Assembly: GCA_937902665.1 (NCBI GenBank)
Contig: CALELM010000053.1
Coordinates: forward strand, 1 to 24,672
From: an uncultured Selenomonadaceae bacterium
Lineage (GTDB): Bacteria; Bacillota; Negativicutes; Selenomonadales; Selenomonadaceae
Reading direction: 5' to 3'
Length of the DNA stretch: 24,672 nucleotides
The notes under the pieces are model-generated. The model was given only the letters and a program-made list of their open reading frames with translations. It ran no database searches and was not told the DNA's origin. Position 1 is the first letter of the stretch; each line of letters begins with the position of its first letter. A program made the translations under genes and the position numbers. Positions 8,822 to 16,224 of the stretch are shown here, piece by piece.

Positions 8822-9808
8822 ATGGGAAAGACAGCATTTATTACGGGAATTACAGGACAGGACGGAGCGTATCTTGCAGAGCTTTTGCTTAGTAAGGGTT
8901 ACAAGGTATACGGCCTTTTGGCTCGCCGCGCGACGGCTACTACTTGGCGTTTGGAGTATCTAAACATTCTTGATAAGGTGGAGCTTCTGGAGGGCGACCT
9001 TACGGACGTTACTTCCTTGATTCGTATTGTGCAGGAGATAGAACCGGATGAGATTTATAATTTGGGAGCGCAGAGTTTTGTGGGTACTTCATGGAGGCAG
9101 CCACAGCTTACGGCGCAGTCTACGGGCATTGGGGCGTTGAATTGCTTGGAGGCTATTCGCATTGTCAATCCGAAGATTAAGTTCTATCAGGCTTCTACTT
9201 CGGAAATGTTTGGCGGTATGCCGGAATATCCTCTGCAGTCGGAAACGACACCGTTCCATCCTCGCAGCCCATACGGCGTAGCCAAGCTGTTTGCTCATTG
9301 GTCAACCATCAACTATCGGGAGAGTTATGGCATTTTTGGCTGTTGCGGCATTCTCTTTAATCATGAGTCTCCTCTTCGCGGTATTGAGTTCGTTACTCGC
9401 AAGGTTACCGATGCCGTTGCCCGCATCAAGCTTGGCGTGCAGGAGGACTTGCATTTAGGCAATATTGATGCCAAGCGGGACTGGGGCTTTGCCGGTGACT
9501 ATGTGGAAGCCATGTGGAAGATGCTGCAGCAGGATCAGCCGGGTACTTATGTCGTGGCTACGGGACGCACGACCACAGTTCGCGATATGTGCAAGATTGC
9601 ATTTGAGCATGTTGGATTGGATTACGAGAAATATGTGGTCATTGACCCTAAATTCTATCGACCGGCTGAGGTGGATCTCCTGCTTGGGGATCCCAGCAAG
9701 GCAGAGAACGTGCTGGGCTGGAAGGCAAAGACTAGCTTGGAGGAATTGATCACGATGATGGTGGATGCAGACCTCAAGCGGGTAGGCAATGAATGCAAGG
9801 TGAAATAA
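8822..9808 (+). CDS. gmd: GDP-mannose 4,6-dehydratase
   Basis: Converts GDP-D-mannose to GDP-4-keto-6-deoxy-D-mannose using bound NADP. A short-chain dehydrogenase of the sugar-nucleotide type, 328 residues, close to the A-band Gmd of Pseudomonas. Seen: cofactor loop GITGQDG at 9-15, STSEMFG around T126-E128, catalytic Y151 and K155 in SPYGVAK, NHESPLRG, RDWGFAGDYVEAMW, and a C-terminal RPAEVDLLLGDPSKAENVLGW. These together are diagnostic for Gmd rather than other dehydratases. AAAGGAG at 8809-8815 supports the ATG at 8822. Its product feeds the reductase encoded 3 bases downstream. No reductase or epimerase for GDP-fucose is present, so the route points to D-rhamnose. Confidence 0.95.
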   Translation: MGKTAFITGITGQDGAYLAELLLSKGYKVYGLLARRATATTWRLEYLNILDKVELLEGDLTDVTSLIRIVQEIEPDEIYNLGAQSFVGTSWRQPQLTAQSTGIGALNCLEAIRIVNPKIKFYQASTSEMFGGMPEYPLQSETTPFHPRSPYGVAKLFAHWSTINYRESYGIFGCCGILFNHESPLRGIEFVTRKVTDAVARIKLGVQEDLHLGNIDAKRDWGFAGDYVEAMWKMLQQDQPGTYVVATGRTTTVRDMCKIAFEHVGLDYEKYVVIDPKFYRPAEVDLLLGDPSKAENVLGWKAKTSLEELITMMVDADLKRVGNECKVK

Positions 9809-9811
9809 GCT

Positions 9812-10741
9812 ATGAAAATACTGGTAACAGGAGCGGGAGGCTTTGTTGGCAGGTACTTGCTCAGGCTTTTGCAGTCTCATGGGCATGCTCTTTGTTCCTT
9901 GGGGATAGGTGGCAGCTATGAGATGGATATTCCCGTGCATGAGGTGGATATCCTTGATTGCGATGCCGTTCAGGAGGTCATGCAGCAGGAGCAGCCGGAT
10001 GCTGTCATTCATTTGGCGGCAATGGCGAATGTTGGGGCTTCGTGGGACAAGCCGGCACTGACACTGGATGTCAATGTGCGAGGCACCGTGAATGTTTTGC
10101 AGTCGCTTCATGAAGCTTGCCCGGCAGCGAGATTTTTGAATATAGGTTCCAGTGATGAATACGGTCTTGCGGCAAAATGCGGACAGCCTTTGACGGAGGA
10201 CATGCCGTGCCTGCCACAGAACCCGTATTCTGTCAGCAAGCTGTGCGCAGAGCAAACGGTACTGTTGCTTGGCAGAAAATATGGCATGCGTGTCGTCAGT
10301 ACCCGTTCGTTTAATCATTTTGGAGCCGGACAGGCGAGAGGCTTTGCCGTGTCAGATTTTGCCGCACAGATTGCCGCCATGGAAAAGGGCATGCAGGATG
10401 CAGTCCTCAGGGTGGGAGACCTTAGTGCGGCAAGGGATTTTACTGCTGTGGAGGATGTCGTGGCAGCTTATGCGGCACTGGTCGAGGAGGATGTCCCAAG
10501 CGGCGTGTACAATGTATGCTCGGGCAATGCCAGAAAAATATCTGATATGTTGGAGGAATTGGTACAGCTGTCGAATTTGAAAATTGAAGTGCAGGTAGAT
10601 CCGGCTAAGCTTCGTCCCGTAGATGTGCCATGCTTTGTGGGGTGTGCAGACAAGCTCAGGGAGGCGACGGGCTGGAAGCCAGTCGTTCCGCATAAGCTGG
10701 GATTGCAGAGAGCCTTGGACGATTGGAGAAGCCGGCAGTAG
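9812..10741 (+). CDS. rmd: GDP-6-deoxy-4-keto-D-mannose reductase (GDP-D-rhamnose forming)
   Basis: Reduces the Gmd product at C4 to give GDP-D-rhamnose. A 309-residue short-chain dehydrogenase with GAGGFVG at 7-13, IGSSDEYG near 111-118, and Y139/K143 in NPYSVSK. FNHFGAGQARGF followed by QIAAMEKG, then GVYNVCSG and a DPAKLRP segment, closely follow the pattern I know from Pseudomonas Rmd. This separates it from GDP-fucose synthase and from RmlD. GGTGA at 9799-9803 lies inside the end of gmd, so translation is probably coupled. An upstream alternative start is not needed, since the cofactor loop starts at residue 7. Function is well supported by motif and neighbour; only assay would rule out a GDP-6-deoxy-talose product. 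Confidence 0.9.
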   Translation: MKILVTGAGGFVGRYLLRLLQSHGHALCSLGIGGSYEMDIPVHEVDILDCDAVQEVMQQEQPDAVIHLAAMANVGASWDKPALTLDVNVRGTVNVLQSLHEACPAARFLNIGSSDEYGLAAKCGQPLTEDMPCLPQNPYSVSKLCAEQTVLLLGRKYGMRVVSTRSFNHFGAGQARGFAVSDFAAQIAAMEKGMQDAVLRVGDLSAARDFTAVEDVVAAYAALVEEDVPSGVYNVCSGNARKISDMLEELVQLSNLKIEVQVDPAKLRPVDVPCFVGCADKLREATGWKPVVPHKLGLQRALDDWRSRQ

Positions 10742-10769
10742 CCTGACTGCAAGAAATGGAGAAATCCTT

Positions 10770-11957
10770 ATGGGGAGTAGAGTTTCAGTTTGCTTGAACC
10801 GCTTGGCTATCGTGCTGTACGTCCTGTTTCGTGGCATTGTGACAAAGGCCTTATGGAAGGGAAATGGGCAGGCAAAGGATATCGTTGTGTTTTTTCCGCA
10901 GCAGATTGGCGATATCATCCTATATGCCAACACGCTCAATGCCTTGGCGGAGAATTGCTCCTGCCAAGGCGTGCGGTGCGTGAAGGTTTTGGGAAATCGG
11001 GCGGTTTTGCGTTTTATGACGGAAACGATATGCATGCACGAAAGGGTGCTTCCGATTGAGGTGGATATGAAGCGATTGCTTGCTGATTTTGGGTATTTCA
11101 GGGAGATCTTGCATGCACATTGTGGAGACTGCTGCTTGTTTACCGTTTCTGAGAGCAGTGTTACTGCTGAGTTGTTTGGGGCAGCGGTTCGAGCGGGCCG
11201 GAAAATTGGGATTCTTACAGTAACACCGAGACAGCGCCCAAAGGGTTCCCGTTGGCTGGAGTGGCTTTCTTACACGGAGCGGATTCGTCCCAAACGGACG
11301 GATATGGCATTTCAAAGGCACATAGATTTTTTGCATGGATTGGGATTGACGGAGTGCAGGGCATATCTTCCTGTGTTAAAGCCAACGGATTCCCCATTGC
11401 AGGGACGGTACTGTGTCATTGCACCAGGTGCCAGCTTTAAGGAAAAGGCGTGGCCCTTGGATCGGTTTGTGAGTATCATGGACGATATCGTGGAGCGGTA
11501 TGACTTGGAAATTTGTCTTTGCGGCTCTCCTGAGGATGCCGAGGCAGGACAGTACCTTGCAGGACAGGCAAGGCATGGGGAACGCATTCGGAACTATATA
11601 GGAAAAACGGATTTTCGTGGTTGGACAGGGCTGATTGCGCATGCAGAGCTTTTTGTGGGAAATGATAGTGCATCTGCGCATATTGCAACGGTATCTCGGG
11701 TGAGGACGGTTTGCATTCTTGGCATGTACCATGCGGCACAGTTTTTTCCGTATCAGTTGGATGATGGGCAGGAAACGGATTGGTGCATTGCTGTGAAGCA
11801 CGATGTCCCTTGTGCCGATTGCCGCTCGATTGGCAGAAGGGCTGGATTTGGGAATCCTATCTGCATGGCACATATAAGGAATGGCAGGAGCGCAGATTGC
11901 GTAGAGGATATTTCCGTGGAAGATGTGCAGGCGGCGATTGCCCGACTGATGATATGA
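10770..11957 (+). CDS. GT9-family (heptosyltransferase-like) glycosyltransferase
   Basis: A GT-B protein of the ADP-heptose:LPS heptosyltransferase family (GT9), 395 residues from the ATG at 10770. That start is preferred over the upstream ATG at 10623, which would overlap rmd by over 100 bases: GGAG at 10758-10761 lies 8 bases before 10770. Seen: an N-terminal VVFFPQQIGDIILYANTLNAL, the donor-half opening YCVIAPGASFKEKAWP and VGNDSASAHIA with GND at 297-299, the family's donor-site loop. A cysteine cluster (VPCADC, then PICMAH) lies near the end. It could transfer a sugar other than heptose, for example at the junction of polymer and core; the donor is not known. It lies between rmd and a second GT4. 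Confidence 0.85.
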   Translation: MGSRVSVCLNRLAIVLYVLFRGIVTKALWKGNGQAKDIVVFFPQQIGDIILYANTLNALAENCSCQGVRCVKVLGNRAVLRFMTETICMHERVLPIEVDMKRLLADFGYFREILHAHCGDCCLFTVSESSVTAELFGAAVRAGRKIGILTVTPRQRPKGSRWLEWLSYTERIRPKRTDMAFQRHIDFLHGLGLTECRAYLPVLKPTDSPLQGRYCVIAPGASFKEKAWPLDRFVSIMDDIVERYDLEICLCGSPEDAEAGQYLAGQARHGERIRNYIGKTDFRGWTGLIAHAELFVGNDSASAHIATVSRVRTVCILGMYHAAQFFPYQLDDGQETDWCIAVKHDVPCADCRSIGRRAGFGNPICMAHIRNGRSADCVEDISVEDVQAAIARLMI

Positions 11958-11991
11958 AAGGTTCACCCTGACTGGAGAATGGAGGGCGTGT

Positions 11992-13302
11992 ATGGATGGC
12001 GTGGGAACCTGCATAAAGGAGCATATAGGGAAGCCTGTTTTTCAGGGACTGTACGATATTTCTCCTGCCTTGGCGAATGCCTTGTATTCCCGTGCAAGAG
12101 AATTGATGTGGTGGGCGTGGAAAAGGAAGCATTCCTGCGTAAAGATACTGGAAAGGGAAATGCCGGCATTGTTTGTGGACGTTTCCGTGGTAAACAAGCA
12201 TGATGCAGGAACTGGGGTTCAACGCGTGGTAAACCGCGTGTTTGATGAGCTGTACAGGGAGGACACGTCCATTCTTCCTGTTGCACACTTAGGAGGATTG
12301 CTTTCTGCCAATACTTTTTTGGAACGCAAGGGCTTGCTTTTTGACAGGACGGAAAAGGAATACTGCCGTTTCCTGCAGGGGGATAAGCTTTTTTTGCTGG
12401 ATTCCTCATGGGGACATGCGGAGTATTTCCGAAAGCTGTTGGAGCAGGAACATGGAAAGATTGCTTCGTATGCTGTGATTCATGATTTGTTTGCGATTCA
12501 GCAGCCGGAGCTTTTTCATTCTAAGTATTTTTTTGATACAAGATATTTTATAGATATTTTTAAAAAATGGCATGATATGGTTTTGCAGCATGTGGATCAT
12601 GTGCTTTGTATTTCAAGGACTACGGCAGAGCAGGTGATATCCTATTACAAGCAGGCAGGCTTTCAACGTACCCGACCGTTGCATATATATTATTTTCGAT
12701 TGGGTTCGGATTTCTTTGAAGGAGAAGCGGTTGCCCGTCAGGAAATCAAGGAATTTGTGACGAAAGATACCTTTTTGATGGTTGGCACCGTGGAACCCCG
12801 CAAGGGTTATGCCGTGGTACTGGAAGCTTTTGAGCAGCTGCTGCAGGATGGGAAGCCCATCAAGCTTTTGATTTTCGGAAAGGATGGGTGGAAAAATGAG
12901 TTCTTTCACGAGAGGTACACTGCATTGAGGTCACGGACGGATCAGATCCTTTGGATTTCGGATGGCTCGAATGGGGAGCTTCGTTGGGTTTATGAGCATG
13001 CAGGAGCCTTGCTGGCAGCGTCCAAGGACGAAGGCTTTGGGCTTCCGCTTGTGGAGGCAGCGCACTATGGCATTCCGATTCTTTGCAGCGATATACCGAT
13101 TTTTCATGAGGTTACGGAAGATTATGCGGATTTTTTCAAGGTTATGGACAAGGACTCCTTGGCGCAGGCCCTGCAGGCGTGGAGAAATTCGGCGAATCAT
13201 CCGGACTCTCGGAGGATACCATCGCATTCCTGGCAGGATGCGGCGAGTGAGGTTCGCATGGTGCTGGAAGGCAAGGCAGAGCCTTATGCCGTGCTTCTGT
13301 AA
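11992..13302 (+). CDS. GT4-family glycosyltransferase, paralogue of the one at 7326-8744
   Basis: A retaining GT-B transferase of 436 residues. Seen: a helical N-terminus of about 55 residues, LFVDVSVVNKHDAGTGVQRVV (DAGTG-QRVV motif of mannosyl/rhamnosyl polymer enzymes), LLDSSWGH, the donor-half opening FLMVGTVEPRKGY, and the EX7E pair E347/E355 in SKDEGFGLPLVEAAH. GGAGGG at 11981-11986 supports the ATG at 11992. It shares FLMVGTVEPRKG, GWKN and GIPI-CSDIP with the protein at 7326-8744 but differs along most of its length, so the two are old paralogues probably making different linkages. It lies between the GT9 and manC. Like its paralogue, it likely uses GDP-D-rhamnose or GDP-mannose; which one is not visible. 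Confidence 0.87.
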   Translation: MDGVGTCIKEHIGKPVFQGLYDISPALANALYSRARELMWWAWKRKHSCVKILEREMPALFVDVSVVNKHDAGTGVQRVVNRVFDELYREDTSILPVAHLGGLLSANTFLERKGLLFDRTEKEYCRFLQGDKLFLLDSSWGHAEYFRKLLEQEHGKIASYAVIHDLFAIQQPELFHSKYFFDTRYFIDIFKKWHDMVLQHVDHVLCISRTTAEQVISYYKQAGFQRTRPLHIYYFRLGSDFFEGEAVARQEIKEFVTKDTFLMVGTVEPRKGYAVVLEAFEQLLQDGKPIKLLIFGKDGWKNEFFHERYTALRSRTDQILWISDGSNGELRWVYEHAGALLAASKDEGFGLPLVEAAHYGIPILCSDIPIFHEVTEDYADFFKVMDKDSLAQALQAWRNSANHPDSRRIPSHSWQDAASEVRMVLEGKAEPYAVLL

Positions 13303-13326
13303 TATTCGTAGATGGGGAGGTTAATC

Positions 13327-14688
13327 ATGAAGGTAATTATTTTAGCAGGTGGCGGCGGGACGAGATTGTTTCCGCTTTCGCGCAAGAGCAGGCCTAAGCA
13401 ATTCTTGAACGTGGACAATGATTTGTCGCTTTTGGGCGAGACAATCGTTCGTTTTCGCAATATGATTCGTCCGGATGATATTGTTGTCGTTACGAATAAG
13501 GACTACGTCCATCATGTTCGCACGGAATTGCAGTCCTGCAAGGCGGAAGCAGCGCACATTGTTGAGGAACCCATGGCAAGGAACACGGCACCGGCGATTG
13601 CCTTGGCTGTGCAGTATTGCAAGGATGTCTTGGGGGCAGCAGATGATGAGGTCGTGTTTATATCGACCTCAGATCATATCCTGCGTCCTGCGCTTGCTTT
13701 TCAAAGTGCGGTAAACAAGGCAGCCGCTTTTGCGGAAAAAGGCAATTTCGTTACCTTTGGGATTTGCCCGACAGGTCCTGAAACCGGCTTTGGCTATATT
13801 GAAACCGGAGAAGAGCTGGGCGGGGCTGTTCGGACGACTTCCTTTCAGGAGAAGCCGGACAGGGAAACTGCGGAACGCTACTTGTCGCAGGGCAATTACT
13901 ATTGGAATTCCGGCATGTTTGCCTTTACCATCGGATGCTATTTGGGCGAATTGAAATCCTATGCACCGGAAGTCTTTGCGAAAATAAGGCCGACCTATCA
14001 GGAGACGATGGAGCAGTTTGGCGATATGCCGGATATTTCCATTGATTATGCGGTGGCAGAGCATTCAAGGCTTGGTGTTACGATTCCTTTGAAGCTTTAC
14101 TGGAACGATGTTGGTTCATGGGATGCTATTTATGAGGTTCTTGAGAAGGACGAGTCGGGCAATGCCATCAAGGGAGATGCGATTGCGATTGACTGCAAGG
14201 ATAATTTAATTTTTGGGCAGAGCCGCTTGATTGCCGGTATTGGCTTGAAGGATGTCATGATTGTCGAGACGGATGACGTGATTCTTGTGGCGCAGAAGGG
14301 AGAGTCGCAGAAGGTAAAGGATCTCGTGAACACGCTCAAGAGGCGCGGCCGCAAGGAAGCTGTGGAGCATACGACGCTTTACTTTAGCTGGGGACAGCAG
14401 ACACTGCTTGGGCAGGGCAAGGGATACAAGATGAAGCAGCTGACGATCCATCCGGGGCAGGAGCTGGAAATGCGCATGCATTATCATCGCAGCGTGCATT
14501 GGGTCGTTACGCGAGGCACAGCAGAGGTCTCTATGGAGGACAGGCTGCAAATGGTGCATGACAATGAAAGTGTCTTTATCCCGAAGACAACGAGATATGG
14601 ACTGAGGAATCCGGGAAAAATTCCTCTTGTAATCATTGAAGTGGAAAATGGGGATTACTTGGAGGATGATGACGTTATCCTTGGCTGA
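13327..14688 (+). CDS. manC: Mannose-1-phosphate guanylyltransferase (ManC/WbpW type) with degenerate isomerase cupin
   Basis: Makes GDP-D-mannose from mannose-1-phosphate and GTP, the substrate of Gmd. The nucleotidyltransferase domain is intact: GGGGTRLFPLSRKSRPKQF near the N-terminus, FQEKPD, NSGMF and NDVGSWDA. The C-terminal cupin normally acts as phosphomannose isomerase. Here the usual HxHRxEHW reads HYHRSVHW (H385, H387, V390) and the usual PxGxxHxxxN reads PKTTRYGLRN (P419, Y424). So a conserved glutamate and a metal-site histidine are replaced. At 453 residues it is slightly short for a bifunctional enzyme. GGGGAGG at 13314-13320 fits the ATG at 13327, not the ATG at 13312 inside that site. 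manB follows within 30 bases. Confidence 0.92.
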   Translation: MKVIILAGGGGTRLFPLSRKSRPKQFLNVDNDLSLLGETIVRFRNMIRPDDIVVVTNKDYVHHVRTELQSCKAEAAHIVEEPMARNTAPAIALAVQYCKDVLGAADDEVVFISTSDHILRPALAFQSAVNKAAAFAEKGNFVTFGICPTGPETGFGYIETGEELGGAVRTTSFQEKPDRETAERYLSQGNYYWNSGMFAFTIGCYLGELKSYAPEVFAKIRPTYQETMEQFGDMPDISIDYAVAEHSRLGVTIPLKLYWNDVGSWDAIYEVLEKDESGNAIKGDAIAIDCKDNLIFGQSRLIAGIGLKDVMIVETDDVILVAQKGESQKVKDLVNTLKRRGRKEAVEHTTLYFSWGQQTLLGQGKGYKMKQLTIHPGQELEMRMHYHRSVHWVVTRGTAEVSMEDRLQMVHDNESVFIPKTTRYGLRNPGKIPLVIIEVENGDYLEDDDVILG

Positions 14689-14713
14689 GAATCTATGGAG
14701 TTTGCAGAAGGGA

Positions 14714-16084
14714 ATGAAATGCTTGGAACAGAAAATCAGTACCCATGGCTTTGGTGCGTATGACATACGGGGAATTTACCCAGAGGAAATCAATGAGGAG
14801 CTTGCTTATCGCATTGGACGGGTATTTCCCCGCTTGTTTGGGGCGAGAAGAGTTGCTGTTGGGCATGATATACGCCTTTCCGGTTCATCGCTTCAGGAAG
14901 CTTTGATGCGGGGCATTGCAGAGGCTGGATGTGATGCCGTAGATATCGGGCAATGCGGTACGGAAATGATTTATTTTGCGGCTGGTTTTTGCGATATGGA
15001 CGGAGGCATCATGATTACCGCCAGCCATAATCCCAAGGAATATAATGGCATGAAGTTTGTTCGGCGTGGCGCACGTCCAATTTCAGGGGAGAATGGGCTG
15101 AATGATATCAAGCGCATGGTAGTGGAAGAGTCATTTGAGCCGCAGAAGGTATTGGGAAAAATCGAGAAGCTTGATTTGATGCAGGACTATGTGGCACATT
15201 TGCTGACTTATGTGGACGTGGAACAGCTGAAGCCTTACCGTATCGTTGTGAATGCAGGAAATGGCGCTGCGGGGGCTGTGCTGGATGAACTGGAAAAGCA
15301 CTTGCCTGTTGAAATGATCAAGGTAAACCATGAACCGGATGGCAATTTCCCCAATGGCGTGCCGAATCCGTTGCTCTTGGAGAACCGTGAGGCAACGGCA
15401 AAGGCAGTGATTGCGGAGGGGGCAGATCTCGGTATTGCTTGGGACGGTGATTTTGATCGTTGCTTCGTATTCGATGAGAACGGTAACATTATTGAAGGGT
15501 ACTACATGGTTGGCTTCCTCGCAGAAGCATTTCTCAAGAAAAACAGGGGAGCAAGGATTATTCACGATCCAAGGCTTGTATGGAATACGGTGGAAGTTGT
15601 GGAACAGGCACAGGGACATCCGATTGTTTCCAAGAGCGGCCATGCATTTATCAAGGAGAAAATGCGTGAGGAGGATGCTGTTTATGGGGGCGAGATGAGT
15701 GCCCATCATTACTTCCGTGATTTTTGCTATTGCGACAGCGGAATGATACCTTGGCTGCTCGTGCTGGAGCTTTTGTCAAAATCCGGCGGAAGGACGATGT
15801 CGGAGCTGATTCGGGAACGTCAGGAGAGGTATCCTATCAGCGGCGAAATCAATCGAAAAGTCAAGGATGCGGCAGCTGTGATGGAGGCGATAGAGCGGAT
15901 TTATGGAGCAACTGGAAAGGTGACCCATGTGGATGGGCTGAGCGTGGAATATGACAACTGGAGGTTCAACCTGCGCAGGTCCAACACAGAGCCGCTTCTT
16001 CGACTGAACGTGGAAAGCAGGCAGGATGCTGGTTTGCTGAAAGAGAAAACAGAGGAATTGCTGGAACAGATGACAAATTGCTGA
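14714..16084 (+). CDS. manB: Phosphomannomutase (ManB/AlgC/CpsG family)
   Basis: Interconverts mannose-6-phosphate and mannose-1-phosphate, supplying ManC. From the ATG at 14714 it is 456 residues, the common length of this alpha-D-phosphohexomutase group. Seen: FGAYDIRG near the start, phosphoserine loop TASHNPKEYNG with S104, metal loop DGDFDR with D244, D246 and D248, GEMSAHHYF sugar-binding loop, and phosphate-binding RRSNTEPLLR near the end. All catalytic parts are present. The start is a judgement: GAAGGG ends just before 14714, unusually close, and a TTG at 14723 would be better spaced. An ATG at 14636 would lie inside manC. Phosphoglucomutase activity is possible, as in AlgC. It is the last gene before the AT-rich region. 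Confidence 0.92.
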   Translation: MKCLEQKISTHGFGAYDIRGIYPEEINEELAYRIGRVFPRLFGARRVAVGHDIRLSGSSLQEALMRGIAEAGCDAVDIGQCGTEMIYFAAGFCDMDGGIMITASHNPKEYNGMKFVRRGARPISGENGLNDIKRMVVEESFEPQKVLGKIEKLDLMQDYVAHLLTYVDVEQLKPYRIVVNAGNGAAGAVLDELEKHLPVEMIKVNHEPDGNFPNGVPNPLLLENREATAKAVIAEGADLGIAWDGDFDRCFVFDENGNIIEGYYMVGFLAEAFLKKNRGARIIHDPRLVWNTVEVVEQAQGHPIVSKSGHAFIKEKMREEDAVYGGEMSAHHYFRDFCYCDSGMIPWLLVLELLSKSGGRTMSELIRERQERYPISGEINRKVKDAAAVMEAIERIYGATGKVTHVDGLSVEYDNWRFNLRRSNTEPLLRLNVESRQDAGLLKEKTEELLEQMTNC

Positions 16085-16092
16085 CAAATTGT
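16071..16092 (+). repeat. 11-bp tandem repeat at the end of manB
   Basis: TGACAAATTGC at 16071-16081 is followed directly by TGACAAATTGT at 16082-16092. The second copy contains the manB stop. It lies where base composition changes sharply, so it may mark a junction, or be simple slippage. Confidence 0.6.
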
Positions 16093-16224
16093 TGTATGAT
16101 TTGTTCAATTTGTTATCTACCTGTTGTGGTCAAGGTGTTACAGCTAACTTATATCACAACATTCTGCCTCTATTTGGGCAACCATAGTTCTTTCAATTAT
16201 ATGTATATGGGGGATCAACACAAA
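16085..16224. other. Intergenic gap at the composition break, possible weak promoter
   Basis: The 140 bases after manB hold no gene in which I have confidence. An in-frame extension of the next gene back to 16078 exists, but its residues look non-conserved. TTGGGC at 16174-16179, then TTATAT at 16197-16202 with a 17-base spacer, is a possible but weak promoter. It would leave a leader of only about 16 bases. No terminator hairpin is seen. Confidence 0.3.

Noticed and set aside
8763..8963. Small frame overlapping the start of gmd.
   Set aside because: It overlaps the Gmd cofactor loop in another frame, and the good ribosome binding site at 8809-8815 serves gmd.
9455..10318. Open frame of 287 codons on the minus strand across gmd and rmd.
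   Set aside because: It is antisense to two well-supported enzymes, its residues look random with no recognisable domain, and no ribosome binding site was found.
10623..10769. Upstream ATG that would extend the GT9 protein by 49 residues.
   Set aside because: It would overlap rmd by 119 bases and adds non-conserved residues; the ATG at 10770 has a spaced GGAG.
16078..16224. N-terminal extension of the GT-C-like protein back to the end of manB.
   Set aside because: The added stretch lacks a ribosome binding site at its start, and the ATG at 16225 gives a normal short lead into the first membrane helix.
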